A stretch of 13,243 bases of DNA from Planctomycetota bacterium (GTDB lineage: Bacteria > Planctomycetota > Planctomycetia > Pirellulales > Pirellulaceae), in contig JAPLNJ010001043.1 of NCBI GenBank assembly GCA_026692885.1, forward strand, positions 1 to 13,243. The letters run 5' to 3'. This document shows, piece by piece, positions 1 through 7,030 of the stretch (positions are counted from its first letter, which is position 1; the number at the start of each line of letters is the position of its first letter). The position numbers and the translations under genes are program-made. The notes under the pieces are model-generated. The model worked only from the letters and a program-made list of their open reading frames with translations, searched no databases and was not told where the DNA came from.

Positions 1-63
1 GACACTCAGAGCCGCGCGATTGTCCAAGTCACCATCACGATCCGCGGGCAAGTGCTGGAGTGA
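1..63 (+). CDS. C-terminal end of an upstream gene (partial)
   Basis: Frame 1 is open from the first base and ends at TGA 61-63, giving 20 residues (ending TITIRGQVLE) with an alternating hydrophobic pattern typical of a beta strand. The stop lies 54 bases before the GTG start of the next gene, a spacing compatible with one operon. The piece is too short to assign a family. It could be a chance open frame, but it begins at the window edge, ends cleanly and is followed by a well-formed ribosome binding site, so a gene end is the simplest reading. Confidence 0.4.
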   Translation, partial: DTQSRAIVQVTITIRGQVLE

Positions 64-117
64 AGGCGGCTACGGTCTATCGGCGAATTCCGGAAGTGAG
101 GAGAAGGAGGCATTGTC

Positions 118-1503
118 GTGAACGCTTGTTGGATGAAGAACTTCCGTAGGCCCCTGTCGTTGGCAATTCTCGTAGCCATCAGTTCTGCCACGTGTAGCTG
201 GTCAAACGCTACGGCCGCCGATGTGGTCAAGGTGTTCCAGGAAACGGAGGAGACGTTTACCAATCCCGGTCAAGGTTGGATGACCATGCGACGCCTGCCG
301 GACGGCCCAGGTCGATTCCCGTACTCGGTCGCCTACTTCCGGCTGAACTGGGAGGAGATCGAGCCAGCTGAGGGGCAGTACAACTGGCGGCTGATCGACG
401 AGGCGCTCGCAGCTTGGTCCAAACGCGACGCGCGCATCGCGTTCCGGATCATGACAACCAACGCCCACTCCAAGGGCTACTACTGCTCGCCGAAGTGGCT
501 CTTCGACGCCGGTTGCAAGTTCTTCGACTACGTCGAAGGCGGGGCCGACATCACGTCGGGCGGAACTCGGATCAATCGGATCGAACCCGACTACGGCGAC
601 CCCGTATACCTGGAGAAGCACGGCCGCTTCATCAAAGTCCTCGCCGAGCGGTACGACGGCAATCCGCAGGTCGAGTTTCTCGACATCGGCTCATACGGCA
701 TCTGGGGTGAGTGGCACACGAAGCACCCGCAGCCCTGGTCGGTCCGCAAGCAGATCATCGACATGTACCTGAACGGCTTCCGCAAGACCCCGCTGGCCTC
801 GATGTCGGACGACGCAGAGGCCCTGGCTTACGCCCTGGCGAACGGCACCGGGTTCCGCCGTGACGGAGTTGGCTCCCCGTGGCACGAAGCCAACTGGATT
901 GGCTCAAAGAAGTACAGCCAGGTCCAAGGTTTTGCGGACCATTGGAAGAAATCACCGGTCATCTTCGAGTGGTACGGTCCGTACGACTACCTGCTGCAAC
1001 GTGGCTGGTCCTTCGACCGGGCATTGGGCTTCATGGAAGCGAACCATGTGACCTTGATCAACGACAACGTCGGCAAAGTGCCGCCCGATCAGATGCCCAA
1101 GCTGGAACGGATTGGGCGGCGGGCCGGTTATCGCTTCGTGCTGCGAGAGGTTTTGCACCCGGACAGCCTCGCCCGTAGCGAAACGCTGACCGTGAACATA
1201 AAGTGGTCGAATGTGGGCGTGGGCAAGCTGTATCGCCGCTATCCTCTGGTGCTGTACCTACTGGATGCTAAGGGTGAGATTGCCTGCCGCCAGGTGCAGG
1301 CCGACATCGACGTGACAAGTTGGCTGCCCGGTGATCGGTCGGTTGCGGCGACGCTGCGGTTGCCCGCAAGCCTGCAGGCCGGGCAGTACTCGCTGGGACT
1401 GGCTCTGGTGGACCCAGCCAACGAAAAGCCGGCCATCCGCCTAGCGATCGACGCGCCGCACGCCGATCGGCTGTACCGCTTGAGTCCGATTCGAGTGGAG
1501 TAA
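118..1503 (+). CDS. Secreted glycoside-hydrolase-like protein with C-terminal DUF4832-type domain
   Basis: 461 residues starting at GTG, chosen because a strong GAAGGAGG site ends 7 bases upstream; ATG 133 is a weaker alternative. Residues 1-34 form a signal peptide (hydrophobic LSLAILVAISSATC, likely cut after ATAA), so the product is exported. Residues 45-330 look like a (beta/alpha)8 glycosidase fold: FTNPGQGW at 47-54, FRLNWEEIEPAEGQYNW at 74-90, GIWGEWH at 194-200 and VIFEWYG at 281-287. By analogy with clan A glycosidases, E198 and E284 are candidate acid/base and nucleophile; this is inference. Residues 335-460 form a beta-sandwich (NVGVGKLYRRYPLVLYLLD) matching the DUF4832 type. The substrate is unknown. 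A beta-helix protein gene follows 157 bases downstream, suggesting a polysaccharide-processing pair. A decayed relative of its C-terminal domain lies at 4561-4640. Confidence 0.82.
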   Translation: MNACWMKNFRRPLSLAILVAISSATCSWSNATAADVVKVFQETEETFTNPGQGWMTMRRLPDGPGRFPYSVAYFRLNWEEIEPAEGQYNWRLIDEALAAWSKRDARIAFRIMTTNAHSKGYYCSPKWLFDAGCKFFDYVEGGADITSGGTRINRIEPDYGDPVYLEKHGRFIKVLAERYDGNPQVEFLDIGSYGIWGEWHTKHPQPWSVRKQIIDMYLNGFRKTPLASMSDDAEALAYALANGTGFRRDGVGSPWHEANWIGSKKYSQVQGFADHWKKSPVIFEWYGPYDYLLQRGWSFDRALGFMEANHVTLINDNVGKVPPDQMPKLERIGRRAGYRFVLREVLHPDSLARSETLTVNIKWSNVGVGKLYRRYPLVLYLLDAKGEIACRQVQADIDVTSWLPGDRSVAATLRLPASLQAGQYSLGLALVDPANEKPAIRLAIDAPHADRLYRLSPIRVE

Positions 1504-1517
1504 GCTGTGATCAAGTC

Positions 1518-1535
1518 GCAGACGACGATGTCTGC
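1518..1535 (+). terminator. Short hairpin after the DUF4832-type gene
   Basis: GCAGAC / GTCTGC form a perfect 6-bp stem around a 6-base loop, 15 bases after the stop. A weak T-rich tract (TGGTTT) follows instead of a proper T-run, so this is at best a weak terminator or a transcript-end stabiliser. The rest of 1504-1660 shows nothing convincing except the GAGGA ribosome binding site of the next gene at 1652-1656. Confidence 0.25.
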
Positions 1536-1660
1536 TGGTTTCAAAACCTAACTGTGGGTCGGCTGCGGCCCGGATACTGAGATACCGCAGTCTCGCTAGG
1601 CCAGATACGATAGCAGTTCGTCCGATAGGGTTTGACTTCCGCGTTTCTCACGAGGATCTA

Positions 1661-3883
1661 ATGCCACGAGTCGCAAAGTTCTCTACATGGCTGCCGCCCC
1701 GGTGGGTGGCATTGATTCTGACCGCAAGTCTTACGCTCCCAGCCGCTGCGGCGCCGCAGGTGTTCTGGGCGTCCGATCCGATTCGTCCGGACGAAACGGT
1801 GTTGTTGCAAGGCTGCGATTTCGCCGGGGCGGTGGTGGAAGTGGTCCGGTTCGACGATGCGACGCCGAGCGGACCGGCCAATGTCTGGCCCTGGACCGCC
1901 GTGCCGGTCCTGCAGGCCAGCGACTGTTCGCTCAAGTTTGCCCTGCCTGCCGACTGGCCACTGGGCGTGTTTGCCTGCCGGGTTAAGACCGGCCAGGCCA
2001 GCTCGGATGCGACGCTGCTCAATGCTCCCGACCCCTGGTGGCTGCAGGGGGACGAAGGCCAACGAGCAACGCCGGGTGGCTGGCTGCGGGTGTTGGGCAA
2101 ATCGCTGCACTTCGACCGGCCCGCCCGCATCCGACTGGAACCGCAGACCGGAGACCGGGTCACCCTGGAAGCAACTGCGGCGGACGGCTATTCGCTTCAC
2201 GCGTCGCTGCCGGTCGATCTGACGGCTCAGGATTACACGGTCGGTGTCCACAACGGCTTCGGCGGCGAAGCCACCTGGCGCCGGGCAGGAACCATCCGGA
2301 TTGAACCCCTGGCGACTTGGCCTACCGACACCTTCAGCGTGCTCGACTTCTACGGCCCCGACGCAGAAACCGAGATGCGAAAGACGCTGATCAAGTATCA
2401 GGCGATCCCGGATCGCACGGAGGGCATTCAGGCGGCGCTAGCCAAGGCGAAAGCCAACCAGGGCGGCATCGTCTACTTTCCGCCCGGCAGGTACGGCATC
2501 CGCGGCGTCCTCGAGATTCCCCCGCGCACCATTCTCAAGGGCGCGGCTACCGGCCTCTCTGTGCTTTGGTGGGGCGTGGGACGCTTTAATCTCGACGGTG
2601 GCGGCAGCCAAGGACTGGCCCGCGACAGCACCGGGCCCAAGCCGCCAGACAACCTGATCTTCGGCCGCGAGTTCGGCATCGAGGACATGAGCCTGTACTT
2701 GCCCCTGGAACACCAGACCGCCATTGCCGCGGCCGACCGTTTCCGTATGCACCGCGTCCGTGTCCGCATCGACCACCACTGGGCGCTGGACGGCAACCAG
2801 CGGCCCGAGGGCACGCTCGCTCGGTTGGGCAAGAACTTCGAGGTGACCGACTGCGATTTGGTGGCCAAGGGCACGGGACTGGTCCCCGGGCAGTTCGGGC
2901 TGATCGCCCGCAATCGCATCGTGGCTGGCAAGACAAACTGCCCGCTGGGCGGCTCGCACGAGGTCATCGTCGAAGACAATCAGTTCGTCAGCACGTTCCC
3001 CACTGCGTACATGAATATCGCGGGGGTCGGCCGGAACCTCTACTTCGCCCGCAACCGCCAGGAGGCGCTCAGCACGCAGCAGGCCGACTATTCTTTCACC
3101 TTCGACGCGGGCTGTGCGGCCTATTTCGGTCATCTGGCTGCGACCGAGGGAACACGGCTCACGCTGGCCGGCGACCCGGTCTATCCGAAGTGGGCACTCG
3201 AACCGAGCGATCTCTGGAAGAAAGCCATCGTCGTCATCCAGGACGGCCGCGGCGCAGGCCAGTGGCGTTACGTGGTTTCCAATCGGGGACGGGAATGGAT
3301 GCTGGAGTCCCCTTTCGCCTGTCCGCCGGACAAGTCTTCGATGGTCACGATCGTGCCCATGAATGGCCGGGTACTCGTGGTCGGTAACCGATTTGAGGAC
3401 GCCAACTGGGTAAACGCGGGCTATGGGACCTCGCTCGAAGTCATCTATGCGGCCAACCAACTGTACCGCTGCGCCCAGTTGCTGAACTACGGCCTGACAA
3501 CCCGCGGCGAATTTCTGCCTTCGTGGTATGTGCAATACCTCGACAACGAAGCGCACGAGGGCTACACCACGCTGGACACGACCGGCTCACTCCGCGACTT
3601 CAAGGACTACTCCGGCCCAATTACGCGTTGCACGATCCATCGCCGCCACCTGGTGGCCGAAGACAACTGTGGGGGCGTGGGCCTTTCCGGGCAAGCCCGC
3701 GATCTGATTGTCGAGCATTGCGAGTTCCGTCATCCGGCCAGTCGCATCCGGGTCGACAATGACGCCCAGGGCGTTCTGGTACGCAACAATCGTTTCGCCC
3801 CGGATACCGGACCGCACTACGAGGGCAACCGGCTACGTGACGCCGTGGTGGTCCCTCCCCTCGACGCCCCTCGAACGCCCTGA
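1661..3883 (+). CDS. Secreted pectate-lyase-like right-handed beta-helix protein
   Basis: 740 residues from ATG 1661, with GAGGA 4 bases upstream. Residues 1-30 are a signal peptide (VALILTASLTLPAAA, cut near AAA-AP). Residues 31-215 look like two beta-sandwich (Ig/IPT-like) modules. Residues 224-300 carry the entry motif of pectate-lyase-3 type proteins: FSVLDFYG, then RTEGIQAALAKAKANQGGIVYFPPGRYGI, then a strand and PPRTILKG. From about 330 to 735 repeated short strands rich in N, V, I and R (for example VEDNQFVS, VVGNRFED, VEHCEFRH, VRNNRFAP) form the coils of a beta-helix. Such proteins bind or cleave polysaccharides (lyases, epimerases, hydrolases); no specific catalytic set can be named here. 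The gene probably acts with the upstream DUF4832-type protein outside the cytoplasm. A repeat cluster begins 12 bases after its stop. Confidence 0.83.
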   Translation: MPRVAKFSTWLPPRWVALILTASLTLPAAAAPQVFWASDPIRPDETVLLQGCDFAGAVVEVVRFDDATPSGPANVWPWTAVPVLQASDCSLKFALPADWPLGVFACRVKTGQASSDATLLNAPDPWWLQGDEGQRATPGGWLRVLGKSLHFDRPARIRLEPQTGDRVTLEATAADGYSLHASLPVDLTAQDYTVGVHNGFGGEATWRRAGTIRIEPLATWPTDTFSVLDFYGPDAETEMRKTLIKYQAIPDRTEGIQAALAKAKANQGGIVYFPPGRYGIRGVLEIPPRTILKGAATGLSVLWWGVGRFNLDGGGSQGLARDSTGPKPPDNLIFGREFGIEDMSLYLPLEHQTAIAAADRFRMHRVRVRIDHHWALDGNQRPEGTLARLGKNFEVTDCDLVAKGTGLVPGQFGLIARNRIVAGKTNCPLGGSHEVIVEDNQFVSTFPTAYMNIAGVGRNLYFARNRQEALSTQQADYSFTFDAGCAAYFGHLAATEGTRLTLAGDPVYPKWALEPSDLWKKAIVVIQDGRGAGQWRYVVSNRGREWMLESPFACPPDKSSMVTIVPMNGRVLVVGNRFEDANWVNAGYGTSLEVIYAANQLYRCAQLLNYGLTTRGEFLPSWYVQYLDNEAHEGYTTLDTTGSLRDFKDYSGPITRCTIHRRHLVAEDNCGGVGLSGQARDLIVEHCEFRHPASRIRVDNDAQGVLVRNNRFAPDTGPHYEGNRLRDAVVVPPLDAPRTP

Positions 3884-3895
3884 CGCGAGGCTGCG

Positions 3896-4451
3896 AAGTT
3901 GCGCATTTCCGGACTTTGCCGAGGAAGCTCCCGGCGTTAGCCGGGAGAGCCGTCCCGCCCCCGAACCTACCGCGGAGCCGCGCACGCCACACGGAAGCCG
4001 CCAGCGTAAGCTGGGCGGAGCCGTCCCGCCCCCGAACCGGCCTTGATCATAAGGTTGCGCACGGCTGTTGGTGCTGGCAAACGGGCCGGGTGGCTGGCGG
4101 CTGAGCCTAAGCGAAGCCCCAGTACCCGGTTTCTGGGGCATCGCTGCACTCTGCCGCCAGCCACCCTGACCCCCTGCTGCTAGCGTTTTGCGCCACCTTA
4201 TGATCAAGGCCCCCCGAACCTATTCGCGGAGCCGCGCACGCCACTCGGAAGCCACCAGCGTAAGCTGGGCGGAGCCTCCCGCCCCCGAACCTATTCGCGG
4301 TGCATCGTCTAGGTGCAGGGGCGGGAACGCTCCCACCGGCTGACGCCGGGGGCTTCTCGGTGACGCGGGCGACCGCGGCTAGGTTGTGGGCGGGATTTCT
4401 CTCCCGGCTGACGCCGGGGGCTTCTCCCCATGCCGCGAAATGCGCAACTTC
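3896..4451. repeat. Composite hairpin-repeat cluster with inverted ends
   Basis: This gene-free stretch consists of repeats. A 15-base motif GAAGTTGCGCATTTC at 3896-3910 recurs inverted at 4437-4451, bounding the block. Within it a unit of about 71 bases (3957-4027, resumed at 4212-4280) is tandemly arranged, and the right half (4291-4430) carries related units inverted. Each unit has GAAGC followed by a hairpin with a GTNA tetraloop: 3928-3947 (CTCCCGGC stem, GTTA), 4001-4014 (CCAGC, GTAA), 4255-4268 (CCAGC, GTAA), then inverted at 4336-4349 (CCGGC, loop TGAC) and 4403-4418 (CCCGGC, loop TGAC). The units also share a GTCCCGCCCCCGAACCTA tract. A MITE-like element interrupts the array at 4039-4211. 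Open frames across the block are low-complexity artefacts. A second inverted copy lies at 6822-7022. Confidence 0.85.
4039..4211. mobile_element. MITE-like element, 173 bp, with 22-bp terminal inverted repeats
   Basis: 4039-4060 (GGCCTTGATCATAAGG...) and 4190-4211 are inverted repeats of 22 bp with one mismatch. Inside are nested palindromes: GGGTGGCTGGCGG at 4088-4100 pairs perfectly with CCGCCAGCCACCC at 4155-4167, and GCCCCAG/CTGGGGC enclose a 10-base loop around 4116-4139. Nine bases, CCCCGAACC, stand directly on both sides (4030-4038 and 4212-4220), as a target-site duplication would. Removing the element and one copy restores the surrounding 71-base tandem unit in register. It has no coding capacity, so it would need a transposase from elsewhere. 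Caution: the same nine bases are part of the surrounding repeat. A lone copy of one terminal repeat is at 6766-6786. Confidence 0.7.
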
Positions 4452-4486
4452 AAAGACGTGAGGCGGGGATGCTGAAAGGACCTTTC

Positions 4487-4640
4487 ATGCAACGCGTATC
4501 GCGTTGTCTTGTCGCCTGTGTCCTTGGCACTGCCACCATAGCTTGGGCGGAGGAGGAAGTTATCGCCGCTACCCGCTGGTGTTGTACCTACTGGATGCCA
4601 AAGGTGAGATCGCCTGCCGCCAAGTGCGGGCCGCCGTCGA
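4487..4640 (+). pseudogene. Relic: signal peptide fused out of frame to a DUF4832-type fragment
   Basis: ATG 4487 has AAAGGA 6 bases upstream and opens a good signal peptide (MQRVSRCLVACVLGTATIAWAEEE). From about 4558 a different frame encodes SYRRYPLVLYLLDAKGEIAC and then RQVRAAVD, matching residues 372-398 of the DUF4832-type protein at 118-1503. At DNA level 4561-4640 and 1231-1310 agree at 70 of 80 bases by my count. Seven of the ten differences are silent, so the two genes diverged under selection before this one decayed. The 350 or so residues that should lie between signal peptide and fragment are missing, and the C-terminus after VD is lost. This is therefore an internally deleted paralogue. 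The repeat end at 4451-4458 lies just upstream. Confidence 0.7.
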
Positions 4641-5029
4641 TCCGACTCGACGGTGCCTCGGGATTATTGTGCCGGACGTTTGCGTTTGGCTGGCGATTTG
4701 TCTCCACTGGCGGTTGTTGTTGGTGTCGGTGTCGGTGGTATGGCAGGGGTTGTCGGTTCGGACATGACGGGTTTGCTGCTGGGTTGTTTGTGTTTGTGAG
4801 CCCCGTTCGCACCAGTTGCCTGGTGACGTGGCGACTCGATGCGGATGTGATCGGAAGCCAAGTGAACAGCCGACGGCCAATGCCACAGACCGAGTTGCAC
4901 CGCTGTCCTTGGGCGAAAGGCGAGCTGTATATTCATCTGCTACGCCACCATGCAGGCCGAGGGGCATGGTGAACGATCACCTCGTCGATTGTTTTCGGTA
5001 CAGCGAACTGACGCAGGCGGGAAAACGAC
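4641..5029. other. Gene-free stretch of 389 bases
   Basis: No supported gene is seen here. 4709-4800 is strikingly G/T-rich on the + strand, with TTGTTGTTGG and GTCGGTGTCGGTGG runs. On the - strand from ATG 4765 to a stop at 4664 there is a 33-residue Pro/Thr-rich frame (MSEPTTPAIPPTPTP...KRKRPAQ) without a ribosome binding site. It may be a gene start relic but cannot be supported. The stretch ends with the ribosome binding region of the GIY-YIG gene (GGCGGGA about 8 bases before ATG 5030). Confidence 0.4.
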
Positions 5030-5299
5030 ATGGCTAAACGGTTCGGCGGCATCTGGTTCGTCTACATTCTGCGGTGCGTCGATGGCACCTTGTACACCGG
5101 CATCACGAAGGACTTGGCCCGCCGCTGCCGACAGCACAACAACGGGACGGCTTCCCGGTACACCCGTAGCCGCCGCCCGGTCAAGCAAGTGTATCAGGAG
5201 TCCCAGTGCAGCCAGAGTCTGGCGTTGAAGCGGGAAGCGGCGATCAAGAAGCTGACACGGAGGCAGAAACTGGCGATGGTCCGGGCTGGTAGACAATGA
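5030..5299 (+). CDS. GIY-YIG domain protein (YhbQ/UPF0213-like)
   Basis: 89 residues, the usual length of single-domain GIY-YIG proteins. ATG 5030 is preceded by GGCGGGA. The two signature strands are VYIL at residues 11-14 (the GIY position) and YTG at 22-24 (the YIG position). They are followed by TKDLARRCRQHNNGTASRYT, where R31/R32 and H36 fit the conserved Arg/His region, and ALKREAAIK, where E69 fits the metal-binding Glu. The closest known relatives are small YhbQ-type proteins, structure-directed or non-specific nucleases of uncertain role in DNA repair; some relatives are mobile. It stands alone between repeats and converges with the protease gene, whose stop is 49 bases away. All key residues are present, so it is probably intact. 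Activity is inferred from the family. Confidence 0.88.
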   Translation: MAKRFGGIWFVYILRCVDGTLYTGITKDLARRCRQHNNGTASRYTRSRRPVKQVYQESQCSQSLALKREAAIKKLTRRQKLAMVRAGRQ

Positions 5300-5348
5300 C
5301 GACCGTTTCCGTGAAGATCCAAGCCTGAGCTGGGACACCGAAGGCGGT

Positions 5349-6305
5349 TCATCCCGATTCGCTCGACCGCCCTTGTTTGGCGTTCTCGGTTGATTCCTTG
5401 GCGTTTGTGGCGTCTTGTTTGGCAGCTTGCTCGATGGTGTCTCGGACAAACTGAGCGTGAAGCACAGTGCCCAATCCGAGAGGGTGATGGATGGTGCGTT
5501 CCTCATACTCTGTCGTCACCCGCTCATCGTGACGGTACTGCGCAAGCACAATGCCCACGAGCAGCGGGTGGCCATCCTTGGCGGGCACAAACACCGGGCC
5601 GCCACTATCGCCGGCGAACGTAGTGAAATCCGCGAGAAACGTGTGATGCATCGGGATGGGCAGGAAAGGATGGCTGGCAACAATGCCCTGGCGGGCCACA
5701 GCGAAGCCGGCGCCGTTGGCCTCGAAACGCTGCGGATACGTGAGCACAAAAAGGGAACTGCAAATGTGCAACCCCGCAGCAGTCAGACCGGCCTCGTCGG
5801 CCAGGGCGGCCAAAGGTAGGGCACGGACGGGAATAGGGGGCGGCTCGGAGAGTCGCAAGACGGCCGTGTCCTCCTTGGCGTGGCGCACCCAGAGCGGTTT
5901 GCCATCGCGGCGGATAGCGAAGGTGTGATCGTGGCGTGCATAGGAGCCGTCGGCTTGCCTGTCACGCAGGACGACAATAGCCGTGTCACCCTTGGTGTGT
6001 TCGAGCACATGGGCCGCGGTCACGAGATAAAGGCTCTCGTCCGGCCCTTCCCGACGTACCATAAAGCATGTCCCGGTCGAATTCGCGTGGAACAGCTTGA
6101 ACGTCGCATCAAGCATCTCCGTGGCAAAATCCGCGGCGGAGGCACCGGCACAACTGAGGATTCCAAACAGCGCGGCCAGAAAGAACTGTTTGGTGCGCAG
6201 AACGCGCAAGGGGCGACAAGGCTCAGCGATCCAGCGCCAGGGGTGCCCGGCGTGCAACAGAAATGTCATCGCGGGGGTCGCGGCATCCAGCTTGTTGGGC
6301 ATCAT
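5349..6305 (-). CDS. Exported trypsin-like serine protease
   Basis: 318 residues. The start at 6305 is favoured by GAGGACGGAG just upstream. The N-region before the hydrophobic segment (residues 41-57, FFLAALFGILSCAGASA) is unusually long; a TTG at residue 33 (6209) would give a standard signal peptide and is the main alternative. The mature part is a chymotrypsin-fold S1-type domain of about 225 residues. Its complete triad is H99 in VTAAHV, D146 in AKEDTAVLRL and S234 in GDSGGPVF, with GTCFMV at 79-83 as the first strand. There is no PDZ domain, so it is not a typical DegP. Residues 292-318 are a polar A/K/E/S tail. The protein probably acts in the periplasm; its target is unknown. It lies within the segment bounded by the two inverted repeat blocks. 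Confidence 0.85.
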   Translation of the reverse strand: MMPNKLDAATPAMTFLLHAGHPWRWIAEPCRPLRVLRTKQFFLAALFGILSCAGASAADFATEMLDATFKLFHANSTGTCFMVRREGPDESLYLVTAAHVLEHTKGDTAIVVLRDRQADGSYARHDHTFAIRRDGKPLWVRHAKEDTAVLRLSEPPPIPVRALPLAALADEAGLTAAGLHICSSLFVLTYPQRFEANGAGFAVARQGIVASHPFLPIPMHHTFLADFTTFAGDSGGPVFVPAKDGHPLLVGIVLAQYRHDERVTTEYEERTIHHPLGLGTVLHAQFVRDTIEQAAKQDATNAKESTENAKQGRSSESG

Positions 6306-6448
6306 GTCTCCGTCCTCAACTCACAGAACCATCTAATTCTTCGGCCGGGTTGGCAGGGCAACTCGGAGCATTCTAGCACGGCCCTGGGACTCGTGCGATT
6401 GAGGCAGCGTGTTCAGGCCGGCAAGGGTGCCAACACCGTGTCCTGCCG

Positions 6449-6613
6449 CTGATCTTCCCTGGCATCACGAAAAACGGAAGGCACCCTTGTGTCATCGTGC
6501 AGAACGACATCGGCAACCAGCACAGCGCGCTGACGATGGTGGTAGCCGTCACGAGCAACTTGCGCGTGGCTGCGTTGCCGGTCGGCGTGTTGCTGCTCCG
6601 CCGCTGGCGATAG
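6449..6613 (+). pseudogene. MazF/PemK-type toxin fragment
   Basis: Reading from about 6449 to TAG 6611-6613 gives LPLIFPGITKNGRHPCVIVQ, then NDIGNQHSALTMVVAVTSNL and RVAALPVGVLLLRRWR. RHPCVIVQNDIGN...TMVVAVTS matches the core of MazF/PemK toxins (RPxVIVQNDxxN...TIVxxxTS), mRNA interferases of type II toxin-antitoxin systems. The usual N-terminal part (RGxIxxxxL) is absent and the sequence has no start codon or ribosome binding site. The C-terminal region with its Asp/Gln-containing end is replaced by a stop. No antitoxin gene is present upstream; 6306-6448 shows nothing recognisable. The fragment is therefore a dead remnant. Confidence 0.6.
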
Positions 6614-6660
6614 CTCCCTTCGACGAGCAGACCGCAAAACGACACCAAGCGGCTTGGAGC

Positions 6661-6744
6661 CGTCGCTACGCGACGAAAGCATCTCGGAGAAACTCCCGCC
6701 GTGGGTTAAGACCTACGGCTACGTTCAGGAGGTCGCTCCGCGAC
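6661..6744. repeat. Cluster of small hairpins
   Basis: Three compact hairpins are visible: CGTCGC-TAC-GCGACG at 6661-6675; 6699-6718, where CCGTGGGT pairs with ACCTACGG (one G-T pair) around TAAG; and GTCGC-TCC-GCGAC at 6732-6744. A fourth imperfect copy (GTCGC-TTC-GCGC) follows at 6754-6765. Their similarity and close packing suggest a repetitive, non-coding stretch related to other interspersed repeats rather than gene remnants. Confidence 0.5.
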
Positions 6745-6765
6745 TAATTCACCGTCGCTTCGCGC

Positions 6766-6786
6766 GGCCTTGATCATAACGTTGCG
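6766..6786 (+). repeat. Solo copy of the MITE terminal repeat
   Basis: This 21-base stretch (GGCCTTGATCATAACG...) matches the left terminal repeat of the element at 4039-4211 with one mismatch. No partner in inverted orientation is seen downstream. It may be the remains of a decayed element or a shared end motif of the whole repeat family, since the repeat block at 6822-7022 begins soon after. Confidence 0.55.
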
Positions 6787-6821
6787 AAATGCGAGCAGTG
6801 TCGTGATCGCCCTCGAGAAGC

Positions 6822-7022
6822 TCCCGACGTAAGTCGGTGGGAGTGTTCCCGCCCCTGCACCTAGACGATGCACCGCGAATAGGTGTGGGGCGGGAACGCT
6901 CCGCCCAGCTTACGCTGGCGGCTTCCGTGTGGCGTGCGTGGCTCCGGGGTAGGTTCGGGGCGGGACGGCTCTCCCGGCTAACGCCGGGAGCTTCCTCGGC
7001 AAAGCCTGGAAATGCGCAACTT
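6822..7022. repeat. Inverted copy of the composite hairpin repeat
   Basis: The reverse complement of 6901-7022 matches 3896-4019 with about five differences. The stretch 6822-6885 likewise matches the reverse complement of 4291-4349, including CCTGCACCTAGACGATGCAC. It holds three of the GTNA-loop hairpins: 6824-6837 (CCGAC, GTAA), 6905-6918 (CCAGC, loop TTAC on this strand) and 6971-6990 (CTCCCGGC, loop TAAC on this strand). Compared with the first block, the middle and the MITE are absent. The two blocks are in opposite orientation about 2.4 kb apart. Confidence 0.82.
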
Positions 7023-7030
7023 CAAAGACG

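Noticed and set aside
2438..3556. Long 372-residue open frame on the - strand
   Set aside because: It is antisense to the beta-helix gene, which has signal peptide, domain motifs and ribosome binding site; the antisense frame is a GC-driven shadow.
4664..4765. 33-residue Pro/Thr-rich frame on the - strand (MSEPTTPAIPPTPTP...)
   Set aside because: It has a start and plausible composition but no ribosome binding site and ends after 33 residues in a G/T-rich stretch; insufficient support for a gene.
3896..7022. CRISPR array
   Set aside because: The repeats are hairpin units of about 71 bases in mixed orientation, without regular unique spacers and without cas genes.
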